In this document: positions 45,696-55,046 of the stretch, in pieces
How the letters are laid out: each line of letters opens with the position of its first letter
Position numbering within the stretch: position 1 is the first letter of the stretch
Assembly (NCBI RefSeq): GCF_003719295.1
Contig: NZ_RFLW01000003.1
Coordinates: forward strand, 62,001-126,000
DNA length: 64,000 nt
Direction of reading: 5' to 3'
DNA from: Haliea alexandrii
GTDB lineage: Bacteria > Pseudomonadota > Gammaproteobacteria > Pseudomonadales > Halieaceae
Notes under the pieces: model-generated
The model's input: the letters and a program-made list of their open reading frames with translations, nothing else
What the model was told of the DNA's origin: nothing
Database searches by the model: none
Program-made: the position numbers and the translations under genes

Positions 45696-47809
45696 CACTT
45701 CGCTCCCTGTAGGGCACCGGCACTACCGCCGATGGTGGCAACCACCTTGATCGTCTTGGTCGACGGTATCTCGTCGTAGGCCAGTATGTAGAAATTCGCC
45801 ATGCGTCCGCGCAGCAGTCGCGACAGAAACAGGCGGATATTGCCCGCCACCAGCAGCACGGGATTCTTGCCCTCGGCCTCCAGCTTCGCAGAGGCCTCCA
45901 GCACCTGGCGAATCACACTGTCCAGCAGTGACGGTTCAAGCCCGCCCGCCCCTTGATGGATTGAACCCAGCAAGATCTGTTCCAGTTTCGAGTCCAACGC
46001 CATCACCGACATCTCATCCGCGGTGCCATTGATGTTCTGGAAGATGGAGGCCCCCAGGGCAATGCGGACTTTGGCGGTCAAAGCGTCAGAATCCTGACCC
46101 TTGCCCGACTGATCCGCCAAAGCTTCGGCGATTGTGCGCATATCGCGCACCGGAATCCCCTCCTCCAGCAGGTTCTGCAATACCCGCGTCACATCGCCCA
46201 GCGACATGGCACTGGGTACCAGGTTTTCCACCAGCTTGGGCGAGGAGCGCGCGAGTTTGTCCAGCAGCTGCTGCACGCCGTCCTGGCCGATCAGTTCACG
46301 TGCGTGGTTCTTCAGCAGCTGGCTCAGGTGGGTGGCGATAACGGTGCTGCTGTCCACCACGGTATAGCCCTTGGTCTGGGCGTCGCCGCGCTGGCCCGGA
46401 TCGATCCACACGGCATCCAGGCCGAATGTCGGGTCACGCGTCGCCACACCCTCGAGGTCGCCAAAGGTCTGCCCCGGGTTGATCGCCAGTTCACGGCCGG
46501 GAAACACTTCGCCCTCGCCGACCACCACATCGTGCAGGCTGATGCGGTAGGCATTGGGGGAGAGGTCGAGGTTGTCGCGTATGTGGACGGAATGCACCAG
46601 GAAACCCAGCTCCTGAGACAGCTTCTTGCGCACGCCCTTGATGCGACTGAGCAAATCACCACCCTGGTTGCGATCAACCAGGGAAATCAGCCGGTAGCCC
46701 ACCTCCAGGCCGATTTCATCCACCTCGGCCACGTCATCCCAGCTCAGTTCGGTATTTTCCGGGCTGCGCTCGGGCCGCACCGGCTCCGGCTCCACCGCGC
46801 CCACCTGCTGTGACTGCCAGCGCAGGTAGCCCATGACCCCCAGCAACGCGGCGATCGGCACGAAAACCACGCCGGGCATGCCCGGCACGAAACCGATGAG
46901 GCCGATAATACCCGCGGCCACAAACAGAATGCGCGGGTTGGAGGTGAGCTGCAGTGTCACCTCGGCCCCCATGTCCTGGGCGCTGGACACGCGGGTGACG
47001 ATGATCGCCGCCGCCGTGGAGAGCAGCATGGAGGGAATTTGTGCCACCAAGCCATCGCCAATAGTCAGCAGGGTATAGTTCTGCGCCGCATCCGTGGCGC
47101 TCAGGTTGTGCTGCAGCATGCCGATGGTGATGCCGCCAAGCACGTTGATCAGCAGAATGAGAATGCCGGCGATGGCATCGCCGCGCACGAACTTGCTGGC
47201 ACCGTCCATGGCCCCGTAGAAATCAGCCTCCTGCGACACTTCCTCGCGACGGCGCAGGGCCTCGTCCTGACTGATCAGGCCGGCATTCAGGTCAGCATCA
47301 ATCGCCATCTGCTTGCCGGGCATGGCGTCCAGGGTAAAGCGCGCGGTGACTTCTGAAATGCGCCCTGCACCCTTGGTCACCACCACGAAGTTGATGACCA
47401 CGAGAATGGTAAACAGCACCAGACCCACCGCGTAACTGCCGCCCACCACGAATTCACCAAAGGCTTCGATCACCCGTCCCGCAGCGGCGGTACCGGTGTG
47501 TCCCTCGAGCAGGACCACCCGGGTGGATGCCACGTTCAGGCCCAACCGCAACAGGGTTGCAATCAACAGCACCGTGGGGAAAGAGGCGAAATCCAGCGGT
47601 CGCGAGGAATACACCGCGGCCATCAGCACAATAATTGCCAGAGCGATATTGAAGGTGAACAACAGGTCGAGTACCAGCGGTGCCAGCGGCAATACAATCA
47701 TCACCAGCATCAGCATCAGCACGATCGGCGTGCCGGCACCGGTCAGCACAGTCTGCCAGGACAATCCCGGAGCGCCCGGCGCTACTGCGGCGGCGTTCTC
47801 ATTCGCCAT
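45695..47809 (-). CDS. flhA: Flagellar export protein FlhA
   Basis: A 704-residue export-gate component, with about eight membrane helices in residues 20-310 and a cytoplasmic ring domain afterwards. The conserved FHIPEP-like segment is present as GRISEVTARFTLDAMPGKQM. The ATG at 47809 is nine bases after GAGG and overlaps flhB by 11; an upstream in-frame ATG at 47818 is too close to that site. The C-terminal domain would bind chaperone-substrate complexes. Confidence 0.96.
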   Translation of the reverse strand: MANENAAAVAPGAPGLSWQTVLTGAGTPIVLMLMLVMIVLPLAPLVLDLLFTFNIALAIIVLMAAVYSSRPLDFASFPTVLLIATLLRLGLNVASTRVVLLEGHTGTAAAGRVIEAFGEFVVGGSYAVGLVLFTILVVINFVVVTKGAGRISEVTARFTLDAMPGKQMAIDADLNAGLISQDEALRRREEVSQEADFYGAMDGASKFVRGDAIAGILILLINVLGGITIGMLQHNLSATDAAQNYTLLTIGDGLVAQIPSMLLSTAAAIIVTRVSSAQDMGAEVTLQLTSNPRILFVAAGIIGLIGFVPGMPGVVFVPIAALLGVMGYLRWQSQQVGAVEPEPVRPERSPENTELSWDDVAEVDEIGLEVGYRLISLVDRNQGGDLLSRIKGVRKKLSQELGFLVHSVHIRDNLDLSPNAYRISLHDVVVGEGEVFPGRELAINPGQTFGDLEGVATRDPTFGLDAVWIDPGQRGDAQTKGYTVVDSSTVIATHLSQLLKNHARELIGQDGVQQLLDKLARSSPKLVENLVPSAMSLGDVTRVLQNLLEEGIPVRDMRTIAEALADQSGKGQDSDALTAKVRIALGASIFQNINGTADEMSVMALDSKLEQILLGSIHQGAGGLEPSLLDSVIRQVLEASAKLEAEGKNPVLLVAGNIRLFLSRLLRGRMANFYILAYDEIPSTKTIKVVATIGGSAGALQGAK

Positions 47810-48956
47810 CGGTGGCATCCTCGTTCATCAGGTCTTCATATTCCGGCGGAATTTCCAGTGCCGTGGGGCGTGGTACGTAATCGGTGGGGCCCGCGCGACG
47901 CAACTGGAACAGGTAGGCCAGCACGCGCGCCACCGCCAGATAAAGCCCGCGGGGGATTTCCGCCCCGATGTCCGTGGAGGCATACAGTGCCCGCGCCAGC
48001 AGGGGTGCTTCGTACATGGGCACCTGGTGCGCACCGGCCACGCTGCGAATGTGCAGCGCGATCAGGTCGCGCCCCTTGGCCACCACCCGCGGCGCGCCGC
48101 TGCCCTCGGCACTGTAGGCAATGGCGACGGCGTAATGGGTGGGGTTGGTGATGACCACATCGGCCGTGGGCACATCCGACATCATGCGCCGTTGGGCGAC
48201 CTCCCGCTGCAACGTGCGGATGCGCTGCTTGATCTCGGGGCGGCCATCGGTCTCTTTCATTTCGTCGCGTACTTCCTGCCGCGTCATGCGCAATTTGCGG
48301 TGGAAGTCCCAAAGCTCGAAGGGCACGTCAAACAGCGCAATCAGCGCCATGGAAGCGCTGAGCAACAACAGGCTCCAGGCCAGCAGGGCAGCCGTCGACT
48401 GGCTGGCAGCACCGGGCGCCAGGCTGCTGAGCTGCAGGATGTCCCGCTGCAGCAGGCCGAACAGGGCGAAGGTCACCGCCAGGATGAGCAGGAACTTGAG
48501 CAGCGCCTTGGCCAGTTCCAGCAGGCCCTTGAGCGAGAACACCCGCGCCAGCCCTTTCACCGGGTTGATCTTGTCGAAGCTGAAACTCATCGACTCAGCG
48601 GAGAATGCCCAGCCCCCCATCAGCAGGGGCCCGGCAAAGGCAGCCACCAGCGACACCAGCAGGAAAGGTGCCAGCAACACCAGCGCCGAGGACATCATGT
48701 GCATGAAGTGCACCGGCAGATGCACCGCATTGAACACCAGCTCCCGGTCCGCCGAGAACGCCTCCGACGCCAACTGGAACATGCCGTCCACCATGGCCGG
48801 GCCGAGGGTCAGCAGGCTCGCAGCAGCCGCGAGCAGCGTAACAGTAGTGTTGAGCTCCTTGGAACGCGGCACCTGGCCCTTGCGCCGCGCTTCCTGTTTG
48901 CGGCGCTCGGTGGGTTCTTCTGTACGTTCCTGCCCGGACTGCTGCTCGTCTGCCAT
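47799..48956 (-). CDS. flhB: Flagellar export switch protein FlhB
   Basis: A 385-residue export apparatus protein with four membrane helices and a cytoplasmic tail. The autocleavage motif NPTH is at 271-274 (VVITNPTHYAVAI), so the substrate switch is intact. A short paralogue of its tail lies at 37333-37617. Start overlaps the fliR stop as TGATG. Confidence 0.96.
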   Translation of the reverse strand: MADEQQSGQERTEEPTERRKQEARRKGQVPRSKELNTTVTLLAAAASLLTLGPAMVDGMFQLASEAFSADRELVFNAVHLPVHFMHMMSSALVLLAPFLLVSLVAAFAGPLLMGGWAFSAESMSFSFDKINPVKGLARVFSLKGLLELAKALLKFLLILAVTFALFGLLQRDILQLSSLAPGAASQSTAALLAWSLLLLSASMALIALFDVPFELWDFHRKLRMTRQEVRDEMKETDGRPEIKQRIRTLQREVAQRRMMSDVPTADVVITNPTHYAVAIAYSAEGSGAPRVVAKGRDLIALHIRSVAGAHQVPMYEAPLLARALYASTDIGAEIPRGLYLAVARVLAYLFQLRRAGPTDYVPRPTALEIPPEYEDLMNEDATDGE

Positions 48957-49732
48957 CAGAACACCATCAGTGTCTGTTCAATGCCGGCTTCCAGAAAACG
49001 GCGCATGGCCGCAATGAACGCGGGCATACCGAGCAACAGGAACACGAAACCGACCAGAATGGTCACCGGGAAGCCCACCGCGAAAATATTCAGCTGCGGC
49101 GCAGCGCGCGTGATCACGCCCAGCGCGATGTTGGTCATCAGCACGGCGGTCAGCGCCGGCAGCGCGAGCACCAGGGCACTGGCGAAAATACCGCCACCCA
49201 GCCCCGCCAGGTTGGCAAAGGTGCCCGGGTCAAACCCGGGCTGCCCCGGCGGCAGCAGCACCAGACTGTCACCGAAGGCCGAGAGCAACAGCAGGTGACC
49301 GTCGATCGCCAGGAACAGCAGAATGGAGAGGATGGTATTGAACTGGCTGACCACCGGCACCTGCACACCGTTCTGCGGATCCACCGACATGGCAAAGCCC
49401 AGGCCCATGCTCATGGCCAGGGTCTCCCCCGCTACCACCACCGACGCAAATACCATTTGCATCACGAAACCCATGGCGGCACCGATCGCCACCTCCCGCG
49501 CGGCGAGCAGAATACCCTCGCCGCTGAGCGGGTCGGCCACGGGCGCCACCGGCATCAGCGGTGCCACCAGCGCGGCGATCAAAACCGCCAGCAGTACGCG
49601 CACGCGCACGGTGACATTGGCCGCGCTGAATATGGGGGCCACCAGCATCAGTGCTGACACGCGCAGGAACGGCCAGTAGTAGAGCTGCATGGCGGCCAGT
49701 ACCTGATCGATATCGAGCGGCAGGCCACTCAT
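48956..49732 (-). CDS. fliR: Flagellar export protein FliR
   Basis: A 258-residue membrane component of the export gate (with FliP and FliQ) with about six hydrophobic segments and the landmark LRVSALMLVAPIFS near residue 25. The ATG at 49732 overlaps the fliQ stop by ATGA; the longer open frame upstream is antisense-free but belongs to fliQ in another frame. Confidence 0.94.
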   Translation of the reverse strand: MSGLPLDIDQVLAAMQLYYWPFLRVSALMLVAPIFSAANVTVRVRVLLAVLIAALVAPLMPVAPVADPLSGEGILLAAREVAIGAAMGFVMQMVFASVVVAGETLAMSMGLGFAMSVDPQNGVQVPVVSQFNTILSILLFLAIDGHLLLLSAFGDSLVLLPPGQPGFDPGTFANLAGLGGGIFASALVLALPALTAVLMTNIALGVITRAAPQLNIFAVGFPVTILVGFVFLLLGMPAFIAAMRRFLEAGIEQTLMVF

Positions 49733-49998
49733 CCCAGCATCCCCGGAATCTCGGTGTAGAGACGCTGGGTAAAGGTGATCGCCACCTGCAGCATCCAGGG
49801 GCCGGCGACAAACAGCGCCACCACCAGCGCGATCAGTTTGGGAATGAAGCTCAGGGTCATTTCCTGAATTTGCGTCGCCGCCTGGAAAATACCAATCAAC
49901 AGGCCCACCGCGAGGGCAGACAACAGCAGCGGCGCCGCCAACAACACCGCCAGCCACAACGCATCCATGCCGACATCCAGGACTGTTTCCGGGGACAC
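49729..49998 (-). CDS. fliQ: Flagellar export protein FliQ
   Basis: An 89-residue two-helix protein of the export gate: LWLAVLLAAPLLLSALAVGL and the C-terminal helix before TQRLYTEIP. GTG start at 49998 with AGGAGG four bases upstream. It follows fliP by 8 bp and is coupled to fliR. Confidence 0.94.
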   Translation of the reverse strand: MSPETVLDVGMDALWLAVLLAAPLLLSALAVGLLIGIFQAATQIQEMTLSFIPKLIALVVALFVAGPWMLQVAITFTQRLYTEIPGMLG

Positions 49999-50006
49999 AG
50001 CGCCTC

Positions 50007-50768
50007 CTACACCACGAAGCTGTTGACCAGGGTGGACGCCACCAGCGTCCAGCCGTCGATCAGCACAAACAGCATGAGTTTAAAAGGCAGCGATACCAGC
50101 ATCGGCGACAGCATCATCATACCCATCGACATCAGCACGGAGGCCACCACCAGGTCGATGATCAAAAACGGCACAAACAGCAGAAACCCGATCTGGAAGG
50201 CGGTTTTCAGTTCGCTGGTGAGAAACGAGGGCAACAACACCACCATCGGCACTTCCTCCGGCGTCTGGAAGGGCCCATAGCCCCCCAACTCGGCAAACAG
50301 CATCAGATCGTTTTCACGCGTCTGGCCGAACATGAACTCGCGAAACGGGCCCCGCGCCGCCGCCAGCGCCTGATCGAAGTCGATGGTCTCGTTCATGTAG
50401 GGCAACAGGGCATTCTGGTAGGCCACATCGAATACCGGCGCCATGATGAACAGGCTGAGAAACAGGGCGAGGCCGAGAATGATCTGGTTGGACGGTGTTT
50501 GTGCCGTGCCCAGCGCCTGACGCAGAATGGCCAGCACGATGAGAATCCGGGTGAAAGACGTCATGGTGATCAGCGCCGCCGGCAACAGCGTGAGCACCGT
50601 CATCAGCAGCAGGATCTGGATGTTCATGGAGTAGTTGCTGCCACCCCCCGGCGTGGGGTTGACCGACACCAGCGGAATGCTCGCCTGGGCCTGCGCCAGG
50701 CCTGGCAGCAACAGCACGCCCAGCAACACGGCCAGCGCCGCGCAAGCGGCACGCAGCGGCGCGCTCAT
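50007..50768 (-). CDS. fliP: Flagellar export protein FliP
   Basis: A 253-residue core gate protein with a signal peptide (cut after about residue 27) and four membrane helices. The stretch MTSFTRILIVLAILRQALG with TPSNQIILGLALFL is the family signature. Start overlaps the fliO stop by ATGA. Confidence 0.96.
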   Translation of the reverse strand: MSAPLRAACAALAVLLGVLLLPGLAQAQASIPLVSVNPTPGGGSNYSMNIQILLLMTVLTLLPAALITMTSFTRILIVLAILRQALGTAQTPSNQIILGLALFLSLFIMAPVFDVAYQNALLPYMNETIDFDQALAAARGPFREFMFGQTRENDLMLFAELGGYGPFQTPEEVPMVVLLPSFLTSELKTAFQIGFLLFVPFLIIDLVVASVLMSMGMMMLSPMLVSLPFKLMLFVLIDGWTLVASTLVNSFVV

Positions 50769-51118
50769 TTGCGTGGCCCGAGCGGGTTGACGCTATTGAG
50801 GATGGTGGCGAAGTCGGGGCGCTGGGGGGTGCTGGCGGCTTCGACGATCACCGGCTCTGCAAATACATGCAGTGTTCTCACACTGCCGGGGGCGACCCCG
50901 AGCAGAATCTGTTCCTCGCCGGCGCGCAACAGCACCACACGCTCGCGGCTGCCCACACTGGCGCTGGCCAGCACCGCCAGCCGCGCGTTGTTACCGCTGC
51001 CGCCGCGGCTGAAGCGGCGCATCAGGTAAAGCATGCCGAGGATGCAGCAAAACACCAACAGCAGTGAGCCGAGCACCTGCACCAGATAACCTGCGCTGAA
51101 CAGTTCCGGACTTTTCAC
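50765..51118 (-). CDS. fliO: Flagellar protein FliO
   Basis: A 117-residue protein with one membrane helix (about 8-30) followed by a basic stretch RRFSRGG and a small cytoplasmic domain (VVLLRAGEEQILLGV). FliO assists FliP assembly. GTG start at 51118 overlaps the fliN stop (GTGA). Poorly conserved family; position supports the call. Confidence 0.9.
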   Translation of the reverse strand: MKSPELFSAGYLVQVLGSLLLVFCCILGMLYLMRRFSRGGSGNNARLAVLASASVGSRERVVLLRAGEEQILLGVAPGSVRTLHVFAEPVIVEAASTPQRPDFATILNSVNPLGPRK

Positions 51119-51465
51119 CGGACTTTCTTCAATCGTTCAGAGGGGCTGACCACGTCAATCAGGCGCAGGCCGAAGCGTCCTTCGAGTTCTACCACCTCGC
51201 CACGCGCGATCAGTGTGCCGTTTACCATCAGGTCCAGTGGTGCATTGACCTCGCGGTCCAGTTCCACCAGCGCCCCCTGGTTCAACGCCAGCAGGTCCTT
51301 GATGGACATCCGCGTGCGCCCTATTTCCACCGACAGCGTCACCGGTACGTCGAGCAGCAGATCAAAGTTGATCTCGCCGCCCGTGCCTCCGGCTCCGCCC
51401 GGCGAGAGCTGTTGCAGTGCCTCACCTGACGGTTCGCCCGCGCCCTGTTCGTCCTGTTCGCTCAT
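51115..51465 (-). CDS. fliN: Flagellar motor switch protein FliN
   Basis: A 116-residue switch protein. The N-terminal 35 residues are acidic and flexible; the SpoA/FliN domain follows (LDVPVTLSVEIGRTRMSIKD). ATG at 51465 lies 4 bases past the fliM stop with AGGA upstream; an open frame reaches 51510 inside fliM. It forms the C-ring with FliM and FliG. Confidence 0.95.
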   Translation of the reverse strand: MSEQDEQGAGEPSGEALQQLSPGGAGGTGGEINFDLLLDVPVTLSVEIGRTRMSIKDLLALNQGALVELDREVNAPLDLMVNGTLIARGEVVELEGRFGLRLIDVVSPSERLKKVR

Positions 51466-51469
51466 GGTT

Positions 51470-52441
51470 CTATCCTGTGCTTTTGCCCGTCGACCCTTCC
51501 GGGCCGACAAAACCTGTGATCTTTATGGCCTTCTGGCCCTCGTAGGCGCCATAGCGCCCACTGGCCAGGCGCACGCCTTCCACGCAGAGGTCAACTTCAT
51601 CCGGCACGGCCAGGTCGATCACCGAGCCCACCTTCAACCCCAGCACTTCACCCAGGGTCAGCTCGCGGCTGGCAAGCATCACGGCCACATCCACCTTGAC
51701 CGCGGGCAGTTCGCGCCGCAGGTGCGGCCCCCAACCCTGCCCGGCTTCCTCGGTAGCGGACTTGCGCGGCGCACTGAAGCGCTGCTTCCAGGGCTCCAGC
51801 GCCGCAAATGGCAACAGCAGGGCCACCTCGGATGTCAGCTCGTTCAAGCTCACTGCAAACACCATCTGCACCAGCTTGTCCGCGCGGGGCAGCGAAGCAA
51901 TGGCGTCGACATGCGGGGCGGTTAGCATCGGGCCAGGTTCCAGCGGCAGCTTGTCACCCCAGGCGGCTACCAGCGCCGCAACCACCTGCTCGGCCACACG
52001 TTCCGCCAGGCGCAGTTCACTGGGCGTGAGCGTGGCACGCTGCACATTGGCGACGCTGTCGCCACGGACACCGCCGAAATAATCATTGACCAGCTGTGAC
52101 AATAACGGTGCGGGGCACACCACGTGGCAATGCCCCGCCAGTGGCGGCAAATCGAGCGTGGTGACCGCCACGCTTTCCGCCAGGGATACCAGCACTTCTT
52201 CACAGGCGAGCACGCGCAATCCCGCAGCGCTTACCTCGAACTCGCTGTTGAACACGTCCTCAAGGCCGTGAGCCAGTTGTTCGGCGTGTCGCTCCTGCAG
52301 CGGTGGCAGCAGCGTGAGCTGGTTGAGCAGCGATTGCTCGCGGGCGGTGAAGTCGAACGCACGATAACCACCGCTCGCCGCGGTGCTGTCGCCCGTCAAT
52401 GCATCCAGTTCGCCTTCGGAAAGCAGATCGCTGCCAGCCAT
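51470..52441 (-). CDS. fliM: Flagellar motor switch protein FliM
   Basis: A 323-residue C-ring protein. The N-terminal CheY-P-binding segment resembles the consensus (SEGELDALT at 8-16), the middle domain resembles CheC, and the C-terminal SpoA domain (VDVAVMLASRELTLGEVLGL) pairs with FliN. It keeps a CheY-binding-like tail although no che genes lie in the window. Confidence 0.93.
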   Translation of the reverse strand: MAGSDLLSEGELDALTGDSTAASGGYRAFDFTAREQSLLNQLTLLPPLQERHAEQLAHGLEDVFNSEFEVSAAGLRVLACEEVLVSLAESVAVTTLDLPPLAGHCHVVCPAPLLSQLVNDYFGGVRGDSVANVQRATLTPSELRLAERVAEQVVAALVAAWGDKLPLEPGPMLTAPHVDAIASLPRADKLVQMVFAVSLNELTSEVALLLPFAALEPWKQRFSAPRKSATEEAGQGWGPHLRRELPAVKVDVAVMLASRELTLGEVLGLKVGSVIDLAVPDEVDLCVEGVRLASGRYGAYEGQKAIKITGFVGPEGSTGKSTG

Positions 52442-52448
52442 ACGCTAC

Positions 52449-52982
52449 CTACTGCAGCACAAAGGAGGTGAAATAAACGTCCTGCACTGAATCCGGCCCG
52501 GACATCTTGAGCACCTCGTTCACGGCCTTCAACACGTCCTGACGCAGTGCCTCCTTGCCTTCTACCGTGCGCAACGCGTCGAAATCCTGATCGCTGAGCA
52601 ACATGATGAGGCGGTTGCGCACGGCGGGCGTGTTGCGCTGGGCTTTCTCCAGCACTTCCGCTTCATAGGCCATCAACTGAATGTCGGTCTGGATATAGCG
52701 CATGCCGCCCTTGTGGTCGAAGTTGACGAGGAATTTCTCCAGCGGCATGTAGACCGCTTCGCGCTCCTCTTCCTTGGGTGCCGCGGGCTCGGCACCGGCC
52801 ACATCGGCGGCTACCTCGTCGTTATTACCCAGCAGCATGAAGGCTGCCCCGGCACCACCGCCGAGCAACACCACAACCACCGCGATGATGGCGACCAGTT
52901 TGCCCTTGCCACCACCGGATGCCTTGCCGGCATCGTCCGCGCCATTGCCCTTGCCGAGATTGAGATCGTCTTTTGCAGCCAT
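52449..52982 (-). CDS. fliL: Flagellar basal-body-associated protein FliL
   Basis: A 177-residue protein with a short lysine-rich cytoplasmic start, one membrane helix (about 27-50, GKLVAIIAVVVVLLGGGAGA) and a periplasmic stomatin-like domain. FliL surrounds stators and raises torque. ATG at 52982 after GAGGAG. First gene of the fliL-M-N-O-P-Q-R unit, behind a sigma-54 promoter. Confidence 0.93.
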   Translation of the reverse strand: MAAKDDLNLGKGNGADDAGKASGGGKGKLVAIIAVVVVLLGGGAGAAFMLLGNNDEVAADVAGAEPAAPKEEEREAVYMPLEKFLVNFDHKGGMRYIQTDIQLMAYEAEVLEKAQRNTPAVRNRLIMLLSDQDFDALRTVEGKEALRQDVLKAVNEVLKMSGPDSVQDVYFTSFVLQ

Positions 52983-53045
52983 GCTTGCTCCTCGCAACTG
53001 ACCGGCAGCCCTGCCGAATGCCGCCAACTGTCAGCAACATCCTTG

Positions 53046-53064
53046 AAAGCAAAAGCTATACCAG
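53046..53064 (-). promoter_or_regulatory. Sigma-54 promoter upstream of fliL
   Basis: On the minus strand CTGGTATAGCTTTTGCTTT matches the -24/-12 consensus TGGCAC-N5-TTGC: GG and GC are exactly 12 bases apart. Transcription would begin about 50 bases before the fliL ATG. The GCTTTTGCTTT half is identical to that of the fleS promoter, suggesting the same FleQ/FleR-sigma-54 class of control. Confidence 0.72.
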
Positions 53065-53194
53065 AATGAAAAAATCTATTAGATACAGAGTGTTAAGGCG
53101 CAGAGTGTGCGGCGAGTGCCAGTATTTTGACACCCCGCGCCCGCGTGGCTGCCGAGGCAGCCTGCAGGCATACTAGACTGAAAATCGGGGGAAG

Positions 53195-54547
53195 TTAAAT
53201 GTAGTAATCGACCAGGCGAACGCCCGCGGACGCGTGCGCAGCGCCGGGTTCGGCGGTGCCGGAGACGGGTCCGTCAGCCAGGCCCTCCGCCCCTGCCGTG
53301 CGCGGCAGGCCGGGGGCATCACGCTGGCTGTCGGCACCGCCCTGGAACTGGCCGGAAACATCGCTATGGGAGAGTTGCAGGCCGCTCTGGGCCAGCATTT
53401 CACGCAGCCGCGGCATGGACTGCTCGATGGCATCCCGAGCGGCGGCGGAATCCGCCACAAACAGCACGCGGGCCTGGTCGCCATCGGTGGTGATGGAGAC
53501 CTGTAAACGCCCCAGATCAGCCGGGTGCAGCTGCAGCGTTGCTTCGTGGCCACCGTTGCGGGCAAATACCTGCAGGCGGTTGGCCAGTTCGCCGGCGAAT
53601 TCAGCGTCCTGTGGCGCATGGGTCATGGCCAGGTGCGTGGGCGTACGCGGCGCCGTGGGGGCGGACGTGTCCGCCGTGGCGTTGGCGCCCTGGCTAGCGC
53701 TCACCGCTGTTGTGGGGGTCGTGGACTCGCCACCGCCCGCAGCCAATGCCGCACGCAGCGGTTCAAGGCCACCCTCCGGGGCGCGCTGGCGGGCCGCCTG
53801 CAACGCCGTGGCCTCCTCGCCGCGCAGGCGCTCGGCGGACGCCAGCGTAACGGCTTCCTCCGTGCTGGCCGCGGTTGGTTCTGCGGCGATCAGTGCCTCC
53901 GCCCGTGCGGTGGTCGCTTGCGCAGTGGACTGCACTGCGGGTTGCCCCGCTGACTGCGCGCCCAATGTGACTGGCACGGCACCGGGCGTCGCAGCGGCCA
54001 ATTCCGGGGTCAACAACACGCTGCCGCTGGCGGCTGTCCCCCTAGTGAGCACCTTCGCATCAGGGGGCAGAAGCGCGTTGGTGGTCGCGCCGGCCGTTGT
54101 CTCCGCAAGCGTTAGCGGTGTAACCGGGGCGGCACTCACTGCGCTTTCATCTGCCGTCGCATCTGTGGCTGCATCCGTCGAGCCGCTCAGCAGGTTGGGC
54201 AGAGCGGTATTCTCGGTAGCGGCGGCACCGTCAGGCGTGGCTTCAGCAAGCCCCTCCTGCAGGGTCAGGGTAAAGGGCTGCCACAGGCCCGAACCGGCCT
54301 CCAGGTCACCAGCGCCCTGAGCATTGCCAGCCACAGGCGGCAAACCACTGCCGCCGGACGACGCCGCATTGCCGCCGTTGCCATCGCGCGAGGTATTGCC
54401 GCCCCCGGCTGGCCGGTCGGAAGCGCCCGCTCTCGTGGCGGCAAACAACTGCGAAAATCCATTTTGAGCCCCGTCCTGCACCGTATTCCCGGGCGCACTG
54501 TTGGCGTCCGAGCTGGCGACAGGCAGGGTTTGCAGTACCGTAATCAT
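53195..54547 (-). CDS. fliK: Flagellar hook-length control protein FliK
   Basis: A 450-residue protein, mostly Ala/Thr/Pro-rich low-complexity sequence, with the Flg_hook domain at about residues 315-410 (TLQLHPADLGRLQVSITTDG). It measures hook length and triggers the FlhB switch. It follows fliJ by 34 bp and ends the fleSR-fliE..K unit, about 130 bp before the fliL promoter. Confidence 0.92.
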   Translation of the reverse strand: MITVLQTLPVASSDANSAPGNTVQDGAQNGFSQLFAATRAGASDRPAGGGNTSRDGNGGNAASSGGSGLPPVAGNAQGAGDLEAGSGLWQPFTLTLQEGLAEATPDGAAATENTALPNLLSGSTDAATDATADESAVSAAPVTPLTLAETTAGATTNALLPPDAKVLTRGTAASGSVLLTPELAAATPGAVPVTLGAQSAGQPAVQSTAQATTARAEALIAAEPTAASTEEAVTLASAERLRGEEATALQAARQRAPEGGLEPLRAALAAGGGESTTPTTAVSASQGANATADTSAPTAPRTPTHLAMTHAPQDAEFAGELANRLQVFARNGGHEATLQLHPADLGRLQVSITTDGDQARVLFVADSAAARDAIEQSMPRLREMLAQSGLQLSHSDVSGQFQGGADSQRDAPGLPRTAGAEGLADGPVSGTAEPGAAHASAGVRLVDYYI

Positions 54548-54581
54548 CTAGGGTCTCCCGTATCAGGGGAGAAAAAGCAAT

Positions 54582-55046
54582 TTACGTGCCAGAGCCCGAG
54601 GGCTCTTGTCCCGCTGGCACAAAACCGGCATTGAAGCGCTCGTCGACAGCGCGCTGTTCCAGGCGTTCGGCGTGGTCCTGGGCGACGATGCGTCGACGCG
54701 CGACGAAGTCTTCCAGGGTGGAGGTCTGCAGCGACTTCTGCATCCAGTCGTCGCGCTGTTGCTGGAGCTTTTCGGTGCTCTCGGCGACCGTGCTCAATTG
54801 CACGCGGATGGCATCATTCAGATTGGAGAGGAACTGGCGATAGTCCTGCAGCTGTGCGGCCGCCATTCCGGAGGCCGACATGTCGCGCAATTGCTGCTCA
54901 TACTCCTCGGCAAAGCGCTGCAACTGGTTGAGCTGGTCGTTATTGCGGCTGTGGTGAGCCTGCTGCTCCTGCAGGCTGCGCGCTGCGCCGGCCTGGTCAG
55001 CGCGGGCGACGGTAACGACCTTGTCGAGCTTGTCTACGGCGCTCAC
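54582..55046 (-). CDS. fliJ: Flagellar export protein FliJ
   Basis: A 154-residue protein that is helical and Gln/Arg/Glu-rich throughout, a coiled coil (QEQQAHHSRNNDQLNQLQRF) as expected for the FliJ stalk of the export ATPase. GTG start at 55046 overlaps the fliI stop (GTGA). The call rests on length, coiled coil and position. Confidence 0.9.
   Translation of the reverse strand: MSAVDKLDKVVTVARADQAGAARSLQEQQAHHSRNNDQLNQLQRFAEEYEQQLRDMSASGMAAAQLQDYRQFLSNLNDAIRVQLSTVAESTEKLQQQRDDWMQKSLQTSTLEDFVARRRIVAQDHAERLEQRAVDERFNAGFVPAGQEPSGSGT

Noticed and set aside
53147..53162. GGCTGCC/GGCAGCC hairpin after fliK
   Set aside because: The loop is tiny and no T-run follows on either strand, so I do not call it a terminator.
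53256..54320. Long open frame antisense to fliK
   Set aside because: Shadow of a low-complexity Ala/Thr-rich gene; product is Ala/Ser/Val repeats only.
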